Assembly: GCF_014256275.1 (NCBI RefSeq)
Contig: NZ_JACCFE010000002.1
Span: 6,398,001 to 6,462,000, forward strand
From: Rhodococcus sp. 4CII
GTDB lineage: Bacteria; Actinomycetota; Actinomycetes; Mycobacteriales; Mycobacteriaceae
DNA: 64,000 nucleotides
Reading direction: 5' to 3'
Position 1 is the first letter of the stretch, and each line of letters begins with the position of its first letter. The notes below the pieces were generated by a model. The model was not told where the DNA came from. It ran no database searches and worked only from the letters and a program-made list of their open reading frames with translations. Made by a program: the position numbers and the translations under genes. This document shows positions 42,019 through 50,651 of the stretch, piece by piece.

Positions 42019-42756
42019 GTGAACGTCGAACCACAGGTGCAGTCCAAGCTTCTCGACCTCGCCGGCGTCGATGCGGAGCTGTCGAGGATCGCCCACCGAC
42101 GCACCGCGCTTCCGGAGCGTCAGGAAGTCGAGCGGCTCGAGGCGGAGCGCGTCACACGTAAGGACGCGGCCGTGGCGGTGGAGATCATCCTCGACGACCT
42201 CGACCGCGACATCCGCAAGCTCGAAGGCGAGGTCGACGCGGTACGTCAGCGCGAGGACCGCGACCGCAAGCTGCTGGAGAGCGGAACGGTCGGGTCGAAG
42301 CAACTCACCGAACTCGAACACGAACTCGGCAGCCTCGTGCGCCGCCAGGGACTGCTCGAGGACGAATTGCTCGAGGTGATGGAACGGCGCGAGGCGTCGC
42401 AGTCCGACCACGACCACGCCGGTGCGCAGCTGTCGCAGATCGAGGAAGACCTCATCGACGCCTCCCGCCGCCGCGACGACGCCGTCGCCGATCTGGACGC
42501 CGCCGAGCAGCGCTGCATCCGGGACCGGGCCGCACTCGCCGACCAGTTCCCGGCCGACCTGATTGCCGTCTACGAGAAGCAGCGCACCCAGAACGGGGTC
42601 GGCGCTGCACTGCTGCAGGCGCGGCGCTGCGGAGCGTGCCGCATCGAACTGGACCGCGGCGAGATCTCCCGCATCACCGGAACCGCACCCGACGTCGTCG
42701 TGCGGTGCTCCGAGTGCGGCGCGATCCTGGTGCGCACCAAGGAGTCGGGTCTGTGA
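42019..42756 (+). CDS. Coiled-coil protein with C-terminal zinc ribbon
   Basis: A 245-residue protein: a long charged coiled coil (residues about 10-180, rich in E/R/L heptads) followed by a C4 zinc ribbon (RRCGACRIELDRGE and RCSECGAIL, near 205-240). Homologues such as Rv2229c are widespread in actinobacteria and bear similarity to flagellar/helical scaffold and nucleic-acid-associated proteins; the role is unknown. CAGGAG precedes GTG 42019. The stop overlaps the next start (GTGA). Confidence 0.87.
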   Translation: MNVEPQVQSKLLDLAGVDAELSRIAHRRTALPERQEVERLEAERVTRKDAAVAVEIILDDLDRDIRKLEGEVDAVRQREDRDRKLLESGTVGSKQLTELEHELGSLVRRQGLLEDELLEVMERREASQSDHDHAGAQLSQIEEDLIDASRRRDDAVADLDAAEQRCIRDRAALADQFPADLIAVYEKQRTQNGVGAALLQARRCGACRIELDRGEISRITGTAPDVVVRCSECGAILVRTKESGL

Positions 42757-43853
42757 GTCGCGTCGTCGTCGAGGCCGACGGTGGCTCGCGCGGCAACCCC
42801 GGACCCGCGGGCTACGGCGCCGTGGTGTTCGACGCGACCCGAGGGACCGTCCTCGCCGAGCGCAAGGAAAGCCTCGGGATCGCCACGAACAACGTCGCCG
42901 AGTACCGGGGACTGATCGCCGGTCTCGAGGCGGCCGCGGAACTCGGCGCGTCCGAGGCGGATGTGCGGATGGATTCCAAACTGGTCGTCGAGCAGATGTC
43001 CGGGCGCTGGAAGGTCAAGCACCCGGACATGATTCCGCTGCACCGGCAGGCGTCCGGGCTCGCCCGGCAGTTCGACCGCGTCACGTACACCTGGATCCCG
43101 CGAGCGGAGAACTCGCACGCCGACCGCCTGGCCAACGAGGCCATGGACGGTGCCGCCGGCACGTCCGACGCAGAACCGGAACCGGCCGCCGTCCGGTCGG
43201 ACGAGACCACCCCGGCGGCGCCGGGCTGGATGGACACGACGGGCGCCCCGACCCGGATGCTGCTCCTCCGGCACGGGCAGACCCCGCTGTCCGTCGACCG
43301 GCGGTACTCGGGTCGCGGGAACCCGGCGCTCACCGAGATCGGGCTGGCGCAGGCGAACGGCGCAGCCCGCCGCATCGCCGATACGAACGGAGTCGCCGCC
43401 GTCGTGTCCTCGCCGCTCGGCCGCGCCCAGCAGACCGCGGCGGCTGCCGCGAAGCTGCTCGGACTCCCCGTCACCGTGCACGAGGGCCTCACCGAAACCG
43501 ACTTCGGCGAATGGGAGGGTCTCACGTTCCGGGAAGCTGCCGAGCGCGACCCCGAATTGCACCGCAAATGGTTGTCGGATACCTCGGTGTGCCCGCCGTC
43601 GGGGGAGAGCTTCGATGAGGTGCGCGAGCGGATCCTGAAGGTCCGCGACGACCTCACCGCGACGTACGGTGGTTCCACCGTTCTGGTGGTCACGCACGTG
43701 ACCCCTATCAAGACGCTGTTGCAGCTGGCGCTCGACGCGGGCCCGTCGCTGCTCTACCGGCTGCACCTGGATCTGGCGTCGCTGAGTATCGCCGAGTTCT
43801 ATCCCGACGGCGGCTCGTCCGTCCGCCTGGTCAACGACACCTCCCACCTGTGA
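42753..43853 (+). CDS. Fusion of RNase HI and CobC-like histidine phosphatase
   Basis: 366 residues in two parts. Residues 1-135 are an RNase HI domain (VVEADGGSRGNPGPAGYGAV, ESLGIATNNVAEYRGL, RMDSKLVVEQMSGRWKVK and SHADRLAN, giving the Asp/Glu/Asp/Asp site) that cuts RNA in RNA-DNA hybrids. After a proline-acid linker, residues 168-366 are a histidine phosphatase (LLLRHGQTPLS with the RHG motif, then THVTPIKTLL). The same bifunctional protein is Rv2228c; the phosphatase part can act on alpha-ribazole phosphate in relatives. Cotranscribed with the zinc-ribbon gene. Confidence 0.93.
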   Translation: MSRVVVEADGGSRGNPGPAGYGAVVFDATRGTVLAERKESLGIATNNVAEYRGLIAGLEAAAELGASEADVRMDSKLVVEQMSGRWKVKHPDMIPLHRQASGLARQFDRVTYTWIPRAENSHADRLANEAMDGAAGTSDAEPEPAAVRSDETTPAAPGWMDTTGAPTRMLLLRHGQTPLSVDRRYSGRGNPALTEIGLAQANGAARRIADTNGVAAVVSSPLGRAQQTAAAAAKLLGLPVTVHEGLTETDFGEWEGLTFREAAERDPELHRKWLSDTSVCPPSGESFDEVRERILKVRDDLTATYGGSTVLVVTHVTPIKTLLQLALDAGPSLLYRLHLDLASLSIAEFYPDGGSSVRLVNDTSHL

Positions 43854-43858
43854 GTACT

Positions 43859-45109
43859 TCAACCGCGGGCGATTGACAAGTACTCACAGGCCCAGAGGGC
43901 AGTCACCGCGGCGAGCAGAGTCAACGGCGTGGTGACCGCTGCGAGAACGGTGAACGTGCGCAGATCCGCGGGCGATCCGGCTCGTGCGGCAACCCGTCGC
44001 CACAGCATGATCGCGAGCGATCCCACGTAGGTGAGGTTGGGGCCGAGGTTCACGCCGAGCAGCATCGCCAGGACGAGCGCTGTCGGTGGATGGGGTCCGA
44101 GCGCCGCGAGCAGAAGCAGGGTGGCGGGCAAGTTGTTCACCAGATTCGCGGCGACCGCCGCGACGACGGCCATCGCCAGCAGCGCCGCGAACGAGGTACC
44201 GGTCGGCAGCCGCGCAGCGATCCAGTCGCCGATGGGACCGTTCGCGACACCTGCGACGACGACGCCGAGGACCAGGACGAACGCGCAGAACCACACGTCG
44301 ACCGAGTACACGATGCGTCCGAAATCGGTTCGGCCCTCCCGCAGCGCGACGACGCCCAGCACGATTGCCCCCGCCGCCGCGACCCATCCCGGCGCGATCC
44401 CCACGAAGCCGGACACCCCGAACCCGAGAAGGGTGACCGCGATGATGGACAGCGCGGTGACCGGCGCGGGTGGGTCGTGCCTCGGCTCCGGGTCGGCGTC
44501 GGGCCGAACGAGGTGACGGCGGAAGAAGATCCGGAACAGGATCAGTTCGACCACTATCGCCACCGCCCAGGGCAACGCCATGACGGCGGTGAAATGCAGG
44601 AAGGTCAACCCGGTCGCGGAGAACGCGATGAGGTTCGTGAGGTTGGAGACGGGCAGCAGGGTCGACGCCGTGTTCGACAGGTGCGCGGTGGCGTACGAGT
44701 GCGGCCGCGGATCCATCCGCAGCGAGCGGGCCGTCGCGATCACCGCCGGGGTCAGCAGCACCACGGTTGCATCGAGACTCAGCACCGCCGTGGTGAGGGC
44801 CGCGGCCCCGAACACGAGTGTCAGCAACCTCGTCGGTTCGCCACGCGCCCCGCGTCGCAGTCGGCCGGCGATCCAGGTGAATACACCCATGGCGTCGGCG
44901 AGATGCGCGAGGACGAGGATCGCCGCGAGGAATCCGACGGTGGGGGCCATCTCCGACACTTCGTCCCAGGCCTCGGACGGTGTCACCAGCCCCGTGGCCA
45001 GAACGACGACCGCGGCCGGGGCGGCCGCGACGATCTCGGGTAGCCGGCGAGGACGCACGACCGCGAAGACGAGGACCGCGGCGACGAGCGCCACCGCGAG
45101 AACGGTCAC
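43859..45109 (-). CDS. ArsB/NhaD-type ion transporter
   Basis: A 416-residue membrane protein with about ten to eleven spans. Motifs of the ArsB/SLC13-like group are HLSNTASTLLPVSNLTNLIA in the first half and ANLVNNLPATLLLLAALG plus GVNLGPNLTYVGSLAIMLW in the second, a repeated inverted layout. Relatives export arsenite or exchange sodium and protons; no arsR or arsC is adjacent, so the ion is unclear. Its stop is five bases after the end of the convergent RNase H fusion gene, and it follows the DUF1697 gene closely. Confidence 0.83.
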   Translation of the reverse strand: MTVLAVALVAAVLVFAVVRPRRLPEIVAAAPAAVVVLATGLVTPSEAWDEVSEMAPTVGFLAAILVLAHLADAMGVFTWIAGRLRRGARGEPTRLLTLVFGAAALTTAVLSLDATVVLLTPAVIATARSLRMDPRPHSYATAHLSNTASTLLPVSNLTNLIAFSATGLTFLHFTAVMALPWAVAIVVELILFRIFFRRHLVRPDADPEPRHDPPAPVTALSIIAVTLLGFGVSGFVGIAPGWVAAAGAIVLGVVALREGRTDFGRIVYSVDVWFCAFVLVLGVVVAGVANGPIGDWIAARLPTGTSFAALLAMAVVAAVAANLVNNLPATLLLLAALGPHPPTALVLAMLLGVNLGPNLTYVGSLAIMLWRRVAARAGSPADLRTFTVLAAVTTPLTLLAAVTALWACEYLSIARG

Positions 45110-45116
45110 CGGCGAC

Positions 45117-45644
45117 TCACTTCAGGAGCTTGAGGAGGGTGCGCAGATTCCGGGTGGTGGTGGACGCCTTCAGCTTGGCGGAGCCGGTGCTCCTGCCGAA
45201 CCTGCTCTTCAACGTCATGCCTCGCTCGACCTCCCAGTACAGGACACCGTCACCGGCCTGGATTCGTTCGACCTCCGGATCGAGTTCGTCCCGGATGCTC
45301 AGGAGCGTGTCCAGGACCTCGGGCTCGGGTGTCACCAGCACGTACGGATGCCACCCTTCCCGCTCGGGATCGAACGGATAGTCGTCGACGATCTGTCGGA
45401 CCGTGTCGAGATCGAGGATGAAAACCCAGGCCTCGTATCGGAATTCGGCGCGAAGCCCGGCCTCGATCTCGCGCTCGAGGGCGGGGACGTCGTCGCGGTC
45501 GGAATCGAACAGCACATTGCCCGATGCGAGGACGGTCTTCACGTTCTCGAATCCCAGATCGGCGAAGGTGCTGCGGAGGTCGGCCATCTTGATGTTGATG
45601 CCGCCCACGTTGATACCGCGCAGGAGGGCGGCGTATCGGGTCAT
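45117..45644 (-). CDS. DUF1697 family protein
   Basis: A 175-residue protein with the classic family start TRYAALLRGINVGGINIKM and the further block LGFENVKTVLASGNVLFDS. The family is widespread, with unknown function. ATG 45644 is the start; there is no strong ribosome site. It is divergent from the RNase P RNA gene and upstream of the ArsB-like gene with a seven-base gap, so those two may be an operon. Confidence 0.87.
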   Translation of the reverse strand: MTRYAALLRGINVGGINIKMADLRSTFADLGFENVKTVLASGNVLFDSDRDDVPALEREIEAGLRAEFRYEAWVFILDLDTVRQIVDDYPFDPEREGWHPYVLVTPEPEVLDTLLSIRDELDPEVERIQAGDGVLYWEVERGMTLKSRFGRSTGSAKLKASTTTRNLRTLLKLLK

Positions 45645-45667
45645 GCTCTGAACCCTAGTGCGGCGGT

Positions 45668-45694
45668 AGGACACGTTCGCGCGAACTGTAGTCT
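45668..45694 (+). promoter_or_regulatory. Promoter for the RNase P RNA
   Basis: AGGACA and TAGTCT stand 15 bases apart, and the -10-like hexamer ends five bases before the predicted RNA 5' end. The -35 is weak. The location between two divergent genes fits. Confidence 0.45.
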
Positions 45695-45698
45695 GATC

Positions 45699-46146
<448 letters not shown>

Positions 46147-46303
46147 CGAGAGATCGACGGTGACTGGCAAGTAACAAACAGTCCGGTTAGTATCTTTCCC
46201 GCATCGGTCCGACCGACCCGAATCGGGGTCGATGTCCGGGGCCCGTCGCACACGTCCGTGGGCGGCGGGGCCCCACTCGGAGCCGGAGGCAAAAGGCGGT
46301 AGG

Positions 46304-46326
46304 TGTTACCGGCGATAGCGGTAACA
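46304..46326. promoter_or_regulatory. Perfect inverted repeat overlapping the -10 of the hydrolase gene
   Basis: TGTTACCG and CGGTAACA are perfect inverted copies separated by seven bases. The right arm shares bases with the -10 hexamer TAACAT at 46322-46327, six bases before the ATG. A TetR-type repressor bound there would block the promoter. Confidence 0.6.
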
Positions 46327-46327
46327 T
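46322..46327 (+). promoter_or_regulatory. -10 element for a leaderless hydrolase transcript
   Basis: TAACAT is six bases before ATG 46334 and no ribosome site is present, indicating a leaderless mRNA. Confidence 0.5.
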
Positions 46328-46333
46328 CTGTCC

Positions 46334-47137
46334 ATGGACTTGCCTCATGACATCGCCGGTTCCGGCCCCACCCTGGTGCTCGTGCACGGAATCGTGCATC
46401 GGCGCCAGGCCTGGAACGTATTGCTGGACCAGCTGACGCCGTATCGCCGGGTCGTCACCGTCGACCTTCCGGGGCACGGCGAATCGGCAGCGCTCGACGA
46501 CGGTGCGGACACGATGGATCACCTGCTCGACGAGGTGAGCGCATTCGTCCGTTCCGTGACCCCCGCCGGTGAACGAGCGCACGTCGCGGGGAACTCGCTC
46601 GGTGGCTGGCTCGCCCTCGCCCTGGCTGCGCGTGGCGAGGTCGCCTCGGCCACCGCGCTCTCGCCGGCCGGGTTCTTCGTCAACCGCGCCGATCAGGCCC
46701 GCACGATCTACACGTTCCGGGCCCTGCGCGGGGTCACCCGGGCACTGGGCTCGAACGCTCCGAGGGCGCTCGGGTACAGAGCGGTCCGCTATCCGTCGCT
46801 GGCCGCCTTCTTCGCGCGGCCCAGCCGGGTGCGGTACGAGGACGCCGTGGTCGACGCGCACTCGCTCGCCACCAACACGCTCGTCGACAAGGGGATGACG
46901 GCCACGTTCGACCTTCCGCGTGTCGTCGACGCGACGGTGCCGGTCACGGTGGCGTGGGGGCGGCGAGACCTGATTCTGCCGGTCTATCAGGCGCGACGGG
47001 TGCGCAGGTCCTTCCCGCAGGCGCGGATACTCGTCCTCCCGGGCATCGGGCACGTGCCGATGACCGACGACCCGAATCTGATCGGCACGATACTGCTGGG
47101 CGGCAGCTCGTCCGGTGTCGCCGATACCCCGAGCTGA
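46334..47137 (+). CDS. Alpha/beta-fold hydrolase
   Basis: 267 residues of the alpha/beta hydrolase fold. The oxyanion loop is LVLVHGIVHRRQAW, the nucleophile elbow is AGNSLGGWLALAL (Ser near residue 90), and the acid and base are in WGRRDLILPVYQ and LPGIGHVPMTDDP. No signal peptide is present. The substrate cannot be told from sequence; epoxide hydrolase, lipase or C-C hydrolase roles are possible. Regulation by the palindrome directly upstream is likely. It converges with the LysE gene. Confidence 0.87.
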   Translation: MDLPHDIAGSGPTLVLVHGIVHRRQAWNVLLDQLTPYRRVVTVDLPGHGESAALDDGADTMDHLLDEVSAFVRSVTPAGERAHVAGNSLGGWLALALAARGEVASATALSPAGFFVNRADQARTIYTFRALRGVTRALGSNAPRALGYRAVRYPSLAAFFARPSRVRYEDAVVDAHSLATNTLVDKGMTATFDLPRVVDATVPVTVAWGRRDLILPVYQARRVRRSFPQARILVLPGIGHVPMTDDPNLIGTILLGGSSSGVADTPS

Positions 47138-47145
47138 GCCCGCGG

Positions 47146-47769
47146 CTACCGCGCTTCGGCGACGACCGCGGCGCCGAAGCCGAAAAGGACGGTTCCGGTG
47201 ATCCGATCCAGCACCCGCCGGACGGACGGCTTGCCCATCGTGTTCCGCGCGCGGGTGAGCAGGATGCTGTATCCGCCGAGCCAGATGATCCCGAGGAGTC
47301 CGTGGACGAATACGAGCAGTGCCAGCGTCGGCGCGGTCGGCCAGCCGGGCGGAACGAGTTGGGGGAGCAGGCCCGTGTAGAACACCGCGATCTTGGGGTT
47401 CAGGAGGTTGGTCAGGAAACCGGCCCGCCAGCTCGACCCGGGCGACGGAACTGGTGCCGGTGTCGGCTCTGCGGTGCGCGTCCGCGACCGGCTGCGCCAG
47501 AGGGTGGAGAGTCCCAGATACACCAGATACAGTCCGCCGACGATCTTTACGACGGTGTACGCGTCCGCCGACGCGGCGAGGACGGCACCCAGTCCGACGA
47601 CGGTCAGCGCGCCCCACACCAGCAACCCGGCGACCACCCCGAATGTGGCCCGCAGTGCGGCGCCGCGTCCTCCCGACAGTCCGGCACGCGTCACGACCGC
47701 CATGTCCGGGCCCGGCATGACGGTCAGGAGTCCGAGGACGGCAACAGCGGTGACGACCAGTCCGATCAT
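47146..47769 (-). CDS. LysE/RhtB-family amino-acid exporter
   Basis: A 207-residue membrane protein with six predicted spans. The N-terminus has the family motif LTVMPGPDMAVVTRAGLSGGRGA, then YLVYLGLSTLWR and the later GFLTNLLNPKIAVFYTGLLP, all typical of LysE/RhtB exporters of amino acids or homoserine lactones. A serine/proline-rich loop separates the halves. ATG 47769 is the start. It is 22 bases downstream of the hadB-like stop on the same strand, so readthrough from the dehydratase genes is possible. Confidence 0.9.
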   Translation of the reverse strand: MIGLVVTAVAVLGLLTVMPGPDMAVVTRAGLSGGRGAALRATFGVVAGLLVWGALTVVGLGAVLAASADAYTVVKIVGGLYLVYLGLSTLWRSRSRTRTAEPTPAPVPSPGSSWRAGFLTNLLNPKIAVFYTGLLPQLVPPGWPTAPTLALLVFVHGLLGIIWLGGYSILLTRARNTMGKPSVRRVLDRITGTVLFGFGAAVVAEAR

Positions 47770-47791
47770 GGATCCAGTATGTCGAGTGTGG

Positions 47792-48211
47792 TCAGCGCAG
47801 CGAAATCCAGACCTGCGACTTCCCGAGGACGGAGTGGCCGTCGAACGTCACCGTCAGGTCGATCCGTGCGGTGCCCGCGTCCTCGTCGACCTGGGCGGCC
47901 TTCGCGACGACGTCGACGTCCGCTCCCGCCTCCGGGTGGACGATCACGGGCTTGGTGAAGCGGGCCCGGTAACCGGTGACCTTCGCCGGGTCGCCGAGCC
48001 AGTCGACGACGCACTGGGTGGCCAGCCCGAGCGTGAGCATGCCGTGTGCCAGGACGCCGGGCAGGCCGACGGCTTCCGCGACGTCGTCCCGGTAGTGGAT
48101 GGAATTGAAATCGCCGGACGCACCGGCGTAGCGGACGAGGGACTCCCGGGTGACGTGGTATCGGGCTTTGGCGACGGTGTCGCCGAGCAGAATTCGCTGC
48201 GCAGACGTCAT
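47792..48211 (-). CDS. HadB-like MaoC-type (3R)-hydroxyacyl-ACP dehydratase subunit
   Basis: 139 residues of the hot-dog fold. The catalytic pair is in the hydratase motif ASGDFNSIHYRDD (Asp34 and His39, D-x4-H), followed by VLAHGMLTLGLATQ. This is the active subunit of HadAB-type dehydratases, which remove water during fatty acid or meromycolate elongation. It is coupled to the partner hadA-like gene by a 4-base overlap (ATGA). In M. tuberculosis hadABC lie elsewhere (Rv0635-0637); only an A/B pair is visible here. Confidence 0.87.
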   Translation of the reverse strand: MTSAQRILLGDTVAKARYHVTRESLVRYAGASGDFNSIHYRDDVAEAVGLPGVLAHGMLTLGLATQCVVDWLGDPAKVTGYRARFTKPVIVHPEAGADVDVVAKAAQVDEDAGTARIDLTVTFDGHSVLGKSQVWISLR

Positions 48212-48654
48212 TCCTCACCCCTGACGAACAGGGATGACGTCATCGTGCTGACGTGATCGCCTGTGCCGTCGACGATGTCGATGTCCGCGACGATCAGCGT
48301 GTGCGGACCGCGGGACGTCACGTCCGTCACGGTGAGGACGGCGGAGAGTTCGTCGCCCGCGACGACGGGGCGGATCGACGAGGCGTGTTCCGTGCTGTGC
48401 ACCAGGTTGATCGGCTCGATTCCGGACGTCGGATCGGCGACCAGCTGGGCGAGTGCGCGTTCCTGCACGATGACGGGAAATGTCGGCGGGGCAACGAGAT
48501 CGGCGTGACCGGCGGCGCGCGCGCTGTCGACGTCGAAGGAGGTGGGATTGGTGGCGAAGACGGCGCGGGCGAATTCCCGGACCTTCTCGCGGCCGACGAG
48601 GTAGGGCTCGGTCGGTGGGTAGACACGACCCTCGATCTCTGGATTCACTGCCAT
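48208..48654 (-). CDS. HadA-like MaoC-type dehydratase partner subunit
   Basis: 148 residues of the hot-dog fold, beginning MAVNPEIEGRVYPPTEPYLVGREK, with VAPPTFPVIVQERAL and LVHSTEHASSIRPVVAGDEL. It lacks the D-x4-H catalytic motif, as HadA does, and is expected to bind the acyl chain in a heterodimer with the following HadB-like subunit. The start is decided by TAGGCT six bases before ATG 48654 (leaderless type). Confidence 0.87.
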   Translation of the reverse strand: MAVNPEIEGRVYPPTEPYLVGREKVREFARAVFATNPTSFDVDSARAAGHADLVAPPTFPVIVQERALAQLVADPTSGIEPINLVHSTEHASSIRPVVAGDELSAVLTVTDVTSRGPHTLIVADIDIVDGTGDHVSTMTSSLFVRGEE

Positions 48655-48660
48655 CAGGTG

Positions 48661-48666
48661 AGCCTA
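48661..48666 (-). promoter_or_regulatory. -10 element for the hadA-like gene (leaderless type)
   Basis: On the minus strand TAGGCT is six bases before ATG 48654, with no ribosome site in between. Confidence 0.45.
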
Positions 48667-48744
48667 GAGACGTTCCGTCCCCGGGGCAGGGCGAAGCGTT
48701 CGATGATTCGTCACGAATGTGTCGCGCACGGCCGCGAACACGAC

Positions 48745-48778
48745 GAAGCCCCCGCCGTCAGGTGCCGGCGGGGGCTTC
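48745..48778 (-). terminator. Hairpin downstream of the small ORF at 48801
   Basis: GAAGCCCCCGCCG pairs perfectly with CGGCGGGGGCTTC (13 bp) around an 8-base loop. No T-run follows. In the minus direction it lies 22 bases after the stop of the 30-residue candidate gene and before the hadA-like promoter, which fits a terminator. Confidence 0.65.
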
Positions 48779-48800
48779 GAGGTATCGACTGGTCGACAGC

Positions 48801-48893
48801 CTAGACGGGATCGACCATCAGCAGTTGGGCCCAGTACGTGGCGCCTTCGGCACCGAGGTAGGGAAGTAGCTGATCAAAAATGATCGTCGACAT
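48801..48893 (-). CDS. Candidate 30-residue small protein
   Basis: The frame encodes MSTIIFDQLLPYLGAEGATY and ten more residues ending in a hydrophobic LLMVDPV tail. It has an ATG with GGAG seven bases upstream and is followed by a 13-bp hairpin, forming a complete small transcription unit. The peptide is amphipathic and could be membrane-associated. I know no family. The frame extends open upstream without a ribosome site, so the short form is preferred. Confidence 0.5.
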   Translation of the reverse strand: MSTIIFDQLLPYLGAEGATYWAQLLMVDPV

Positions 48894-49052
48894 GCTCGCT
48901 CCATTCTCTGTTCGGGCACTGCGCACGGATAGACGGGCCATCGGCACCGCACTGACCGGCGCCGGGGAACGTATCACCGGACAGGCCTCCGAGGGTAACA
49001 GTCTGAGCGCGATCCACAACTCCATCCGTCCCACCGGTGCCACACTGAGGAC

Positions 49053-49238
49053 ATGACTGACGAAGATCATCTCTGGTACTACAACGTCGAGGACGGCACC
49101 GTCACACAAGGGAAGGCGGCATCGTCCATGTCCCGGATGGGCCCCTATCCCGACAGGGCGTCGGCCGAGAAGGCGCTGCAGATCGCCGCGGAGCGGAACA
49201 AGGCGGCGGACCGGGCCGACGAGGAGTGGAACAAGTAG
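49053..49238 (+). CDS. Small SPOR-like protein
   Basis: A 61-residue acidic-basic protein, MTDEDHLWYYNVEDGTVTQG followed by MGPYPDRASAEKALQIAAER. The pattern resembles the short SPOR-related actinobacterial proteins sometimes mislabelled as methionine aminopeptidase. The segment before it (48894-49052) is otherwise empty. Its stop is eight bases before the RNB gene, so cotranscription is likely. Confidence 0.7.
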   Translation: MTDEDHLWYYNVEDGTVTQGKAASSMSRMGPYPDRASAEKALQIAAERNKAADRADEEWNK

Positions 49239-49246
49239 CGGTGCCG

Positions 49247-50647
49247 ATGAGCCGTTTCGTCGCGCGCGGAATCGATTTCGGCACCGTACGCACCGAATTC
49301 CACCTGCCGGCGGGCTATCCGCCCGCGGCGGTCGCGCAGGCGCGGGCGGCGTCCGACCGTTGCGCGTCTGAGCGGGAGGACCGCACCGATCTGGCGTTCG
49401 TCACCGTCGATCCGCCCGACTCGATGGATCTCGATCAGGCGCTGCACCTGGAGCGCACGCGCGACGGCTTCGTTCTGCACTACGCGATCGCGGACGTCGG
49501 CGCCGTCGTCGAGCCGGGCGGGGCGCTCGACGTCGAGACCCGGAAACGGGGACAGACGTTCTACCTCCCCGACGGCAAGGTGCCACTCCACCCGAAGGAG
49601 TTGTCGGAGGGATCCGCGAGTCTGCTCCCGGACGTGGACCGTCCGGCGGTGGTGTGGCGGATCGAACTCGACGGCGCCGCCGAACCGCTGTCCTGCACCG
49701 TGTCCCGTGCCGCCGTCCGCTCGGTCGCGCGGCTCGACTACGCCGGGGTGCAGGCCGATTCCGAGGCGGGGCGGTTGCATCCGTCCATCGCGGCACTCCC
49801 GGAGTTCGGCAGGCTCCGCATCGCGGCGGCGGCGGCGCGCGGTGCGATCGAACTCCGGCTGCCGGAGCAGGAAGTGGTGTCGGACGGGGACGGCTGGCGG
49901 GTCGACCTCGCGCCCCGCACTGATGCGGACGACTGGAATGCCGAGGTCTCACTCCTCACCGGGATGTGTGCTGCGACCATGATGCTCGACGCGAAGGTCG
50001 GGTTGCTCCGCACTTTGCCGCCTGCCGGGCCCGATGCCGTCGAGGCGCTGCGACGCACCGCTGCGGCGCTGGGGATCGACTGGCCCGACAGCGTCGGTGT
50101 CGGTGAACTCCTGGCTCGGCTCGACCCGAACTCGTCGTCCACGCTGGTGCTGATGACGGAGGCGCCGTCGCTGCTGCGGGGCGCCGACTACGCAGCGTTC
50201 GATGGCACGGTGCCGGAACTGACCGTGCACTCAGCCATCGGCGCCCCGTACGCGCACGTGACCGCGCCGCTGCGCCGGCTCTCGGATCGGTACTCCACCG
50301 AGGTATGCCTTGCGGTGTCGGCCGGACGGGCGGTGCCGGCGTGGGCACGCGAGGCCCTGGGCTCGATGCCGGAGATCATGGGCGGCTCGGATTCCCTGGC
50401 AGGCAAGATCGACCGGGCCTGCATCGATCTCACCGAGGCGACCCTGCTCGCGGACCGGGTGGGGGAGACGTTCGACGCGACCGTGCTGCGGTCGCGGAAC
50501 GGCAAGCGCACCGCGGACGTGTTCGTCCCGTCCGTGTCCGTGATGGCGAAATGCGTGGGTGATCCCACCGAGGGCGAGCAGGTGAAGGTCCGGCTCGTCT
50601 CCGCCGACGTCGCGAAGCGGTCCGTCGAGTTCGGGTATCCCGCGTAA
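49247..50647 (+). CDS. RNB-domain ribonuclease (RNase II/R-like)
   Basis: 466 residues from ATG 49247; GTG 49226 and GTG 49241 are also in frame. The RNB catalytic part is clear: DLAFVTVDPPDSMDLDQALH with clustered aspartates, then YAIADVGAVVEPGGALDVET, KLPL-type DGKVPLHPKELSEGSASLLP, and HVTAPLRRLSDRYSTEVCLA. It lacks the cold-shock and S1 RNA-binding domains of full RNase II/R, so it is a short form. It should degrade RNA from the 3' end. Preceded closely by the SPOR-like gene. Confidence 0.88.
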   Translation: MSRFVARGIDFGTVRTEFHLPAGYPPAAVAQARAASDRCASEREDRTDLAFVTVDPPDSMDLDQALHLERTRDGFVLHYAIADVGAVVEPGGALDVETRKRGQTFYLPDGKVPLHPKELSEGSASLLPDVDRPAVVWRIELDGAAEPLSCTVSRAAVRSVARLDYAGVQADSEAGRLHPSIAALPEFGRLRIAAAAARGAIELRLPEQEVVSDGDGWRVDLAPRTDADDWNAEVSLLTGMCAATMMLDAKVGLLRTLPPAGPDAVEALRRTAAALGIDWPDSVGVGELLARLDPNSSSTLVLMTEAPSLLRGADYAAFDGTVPELTVHSAIGAPYAHVTAPLRRLSDRYSTEVCLAVSAGRAVPAWAREALGSMPEIMGGSDSLAGKIDRACIDLTEATLLADRVGETFDATVLRSRNGKRTADVFVPSVSVMAKCVGDPTEGEQVKVRLVSADVAKRSVEFGYPA

Positions 50648-50651
50648 CGCG

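Noticed and set aside
45644..45668. Small ORFs on the minus strand through the RNase P RNA region
   Set aside because: They coincide with rnpB, whose conserved core and P1 pairing are convincing.
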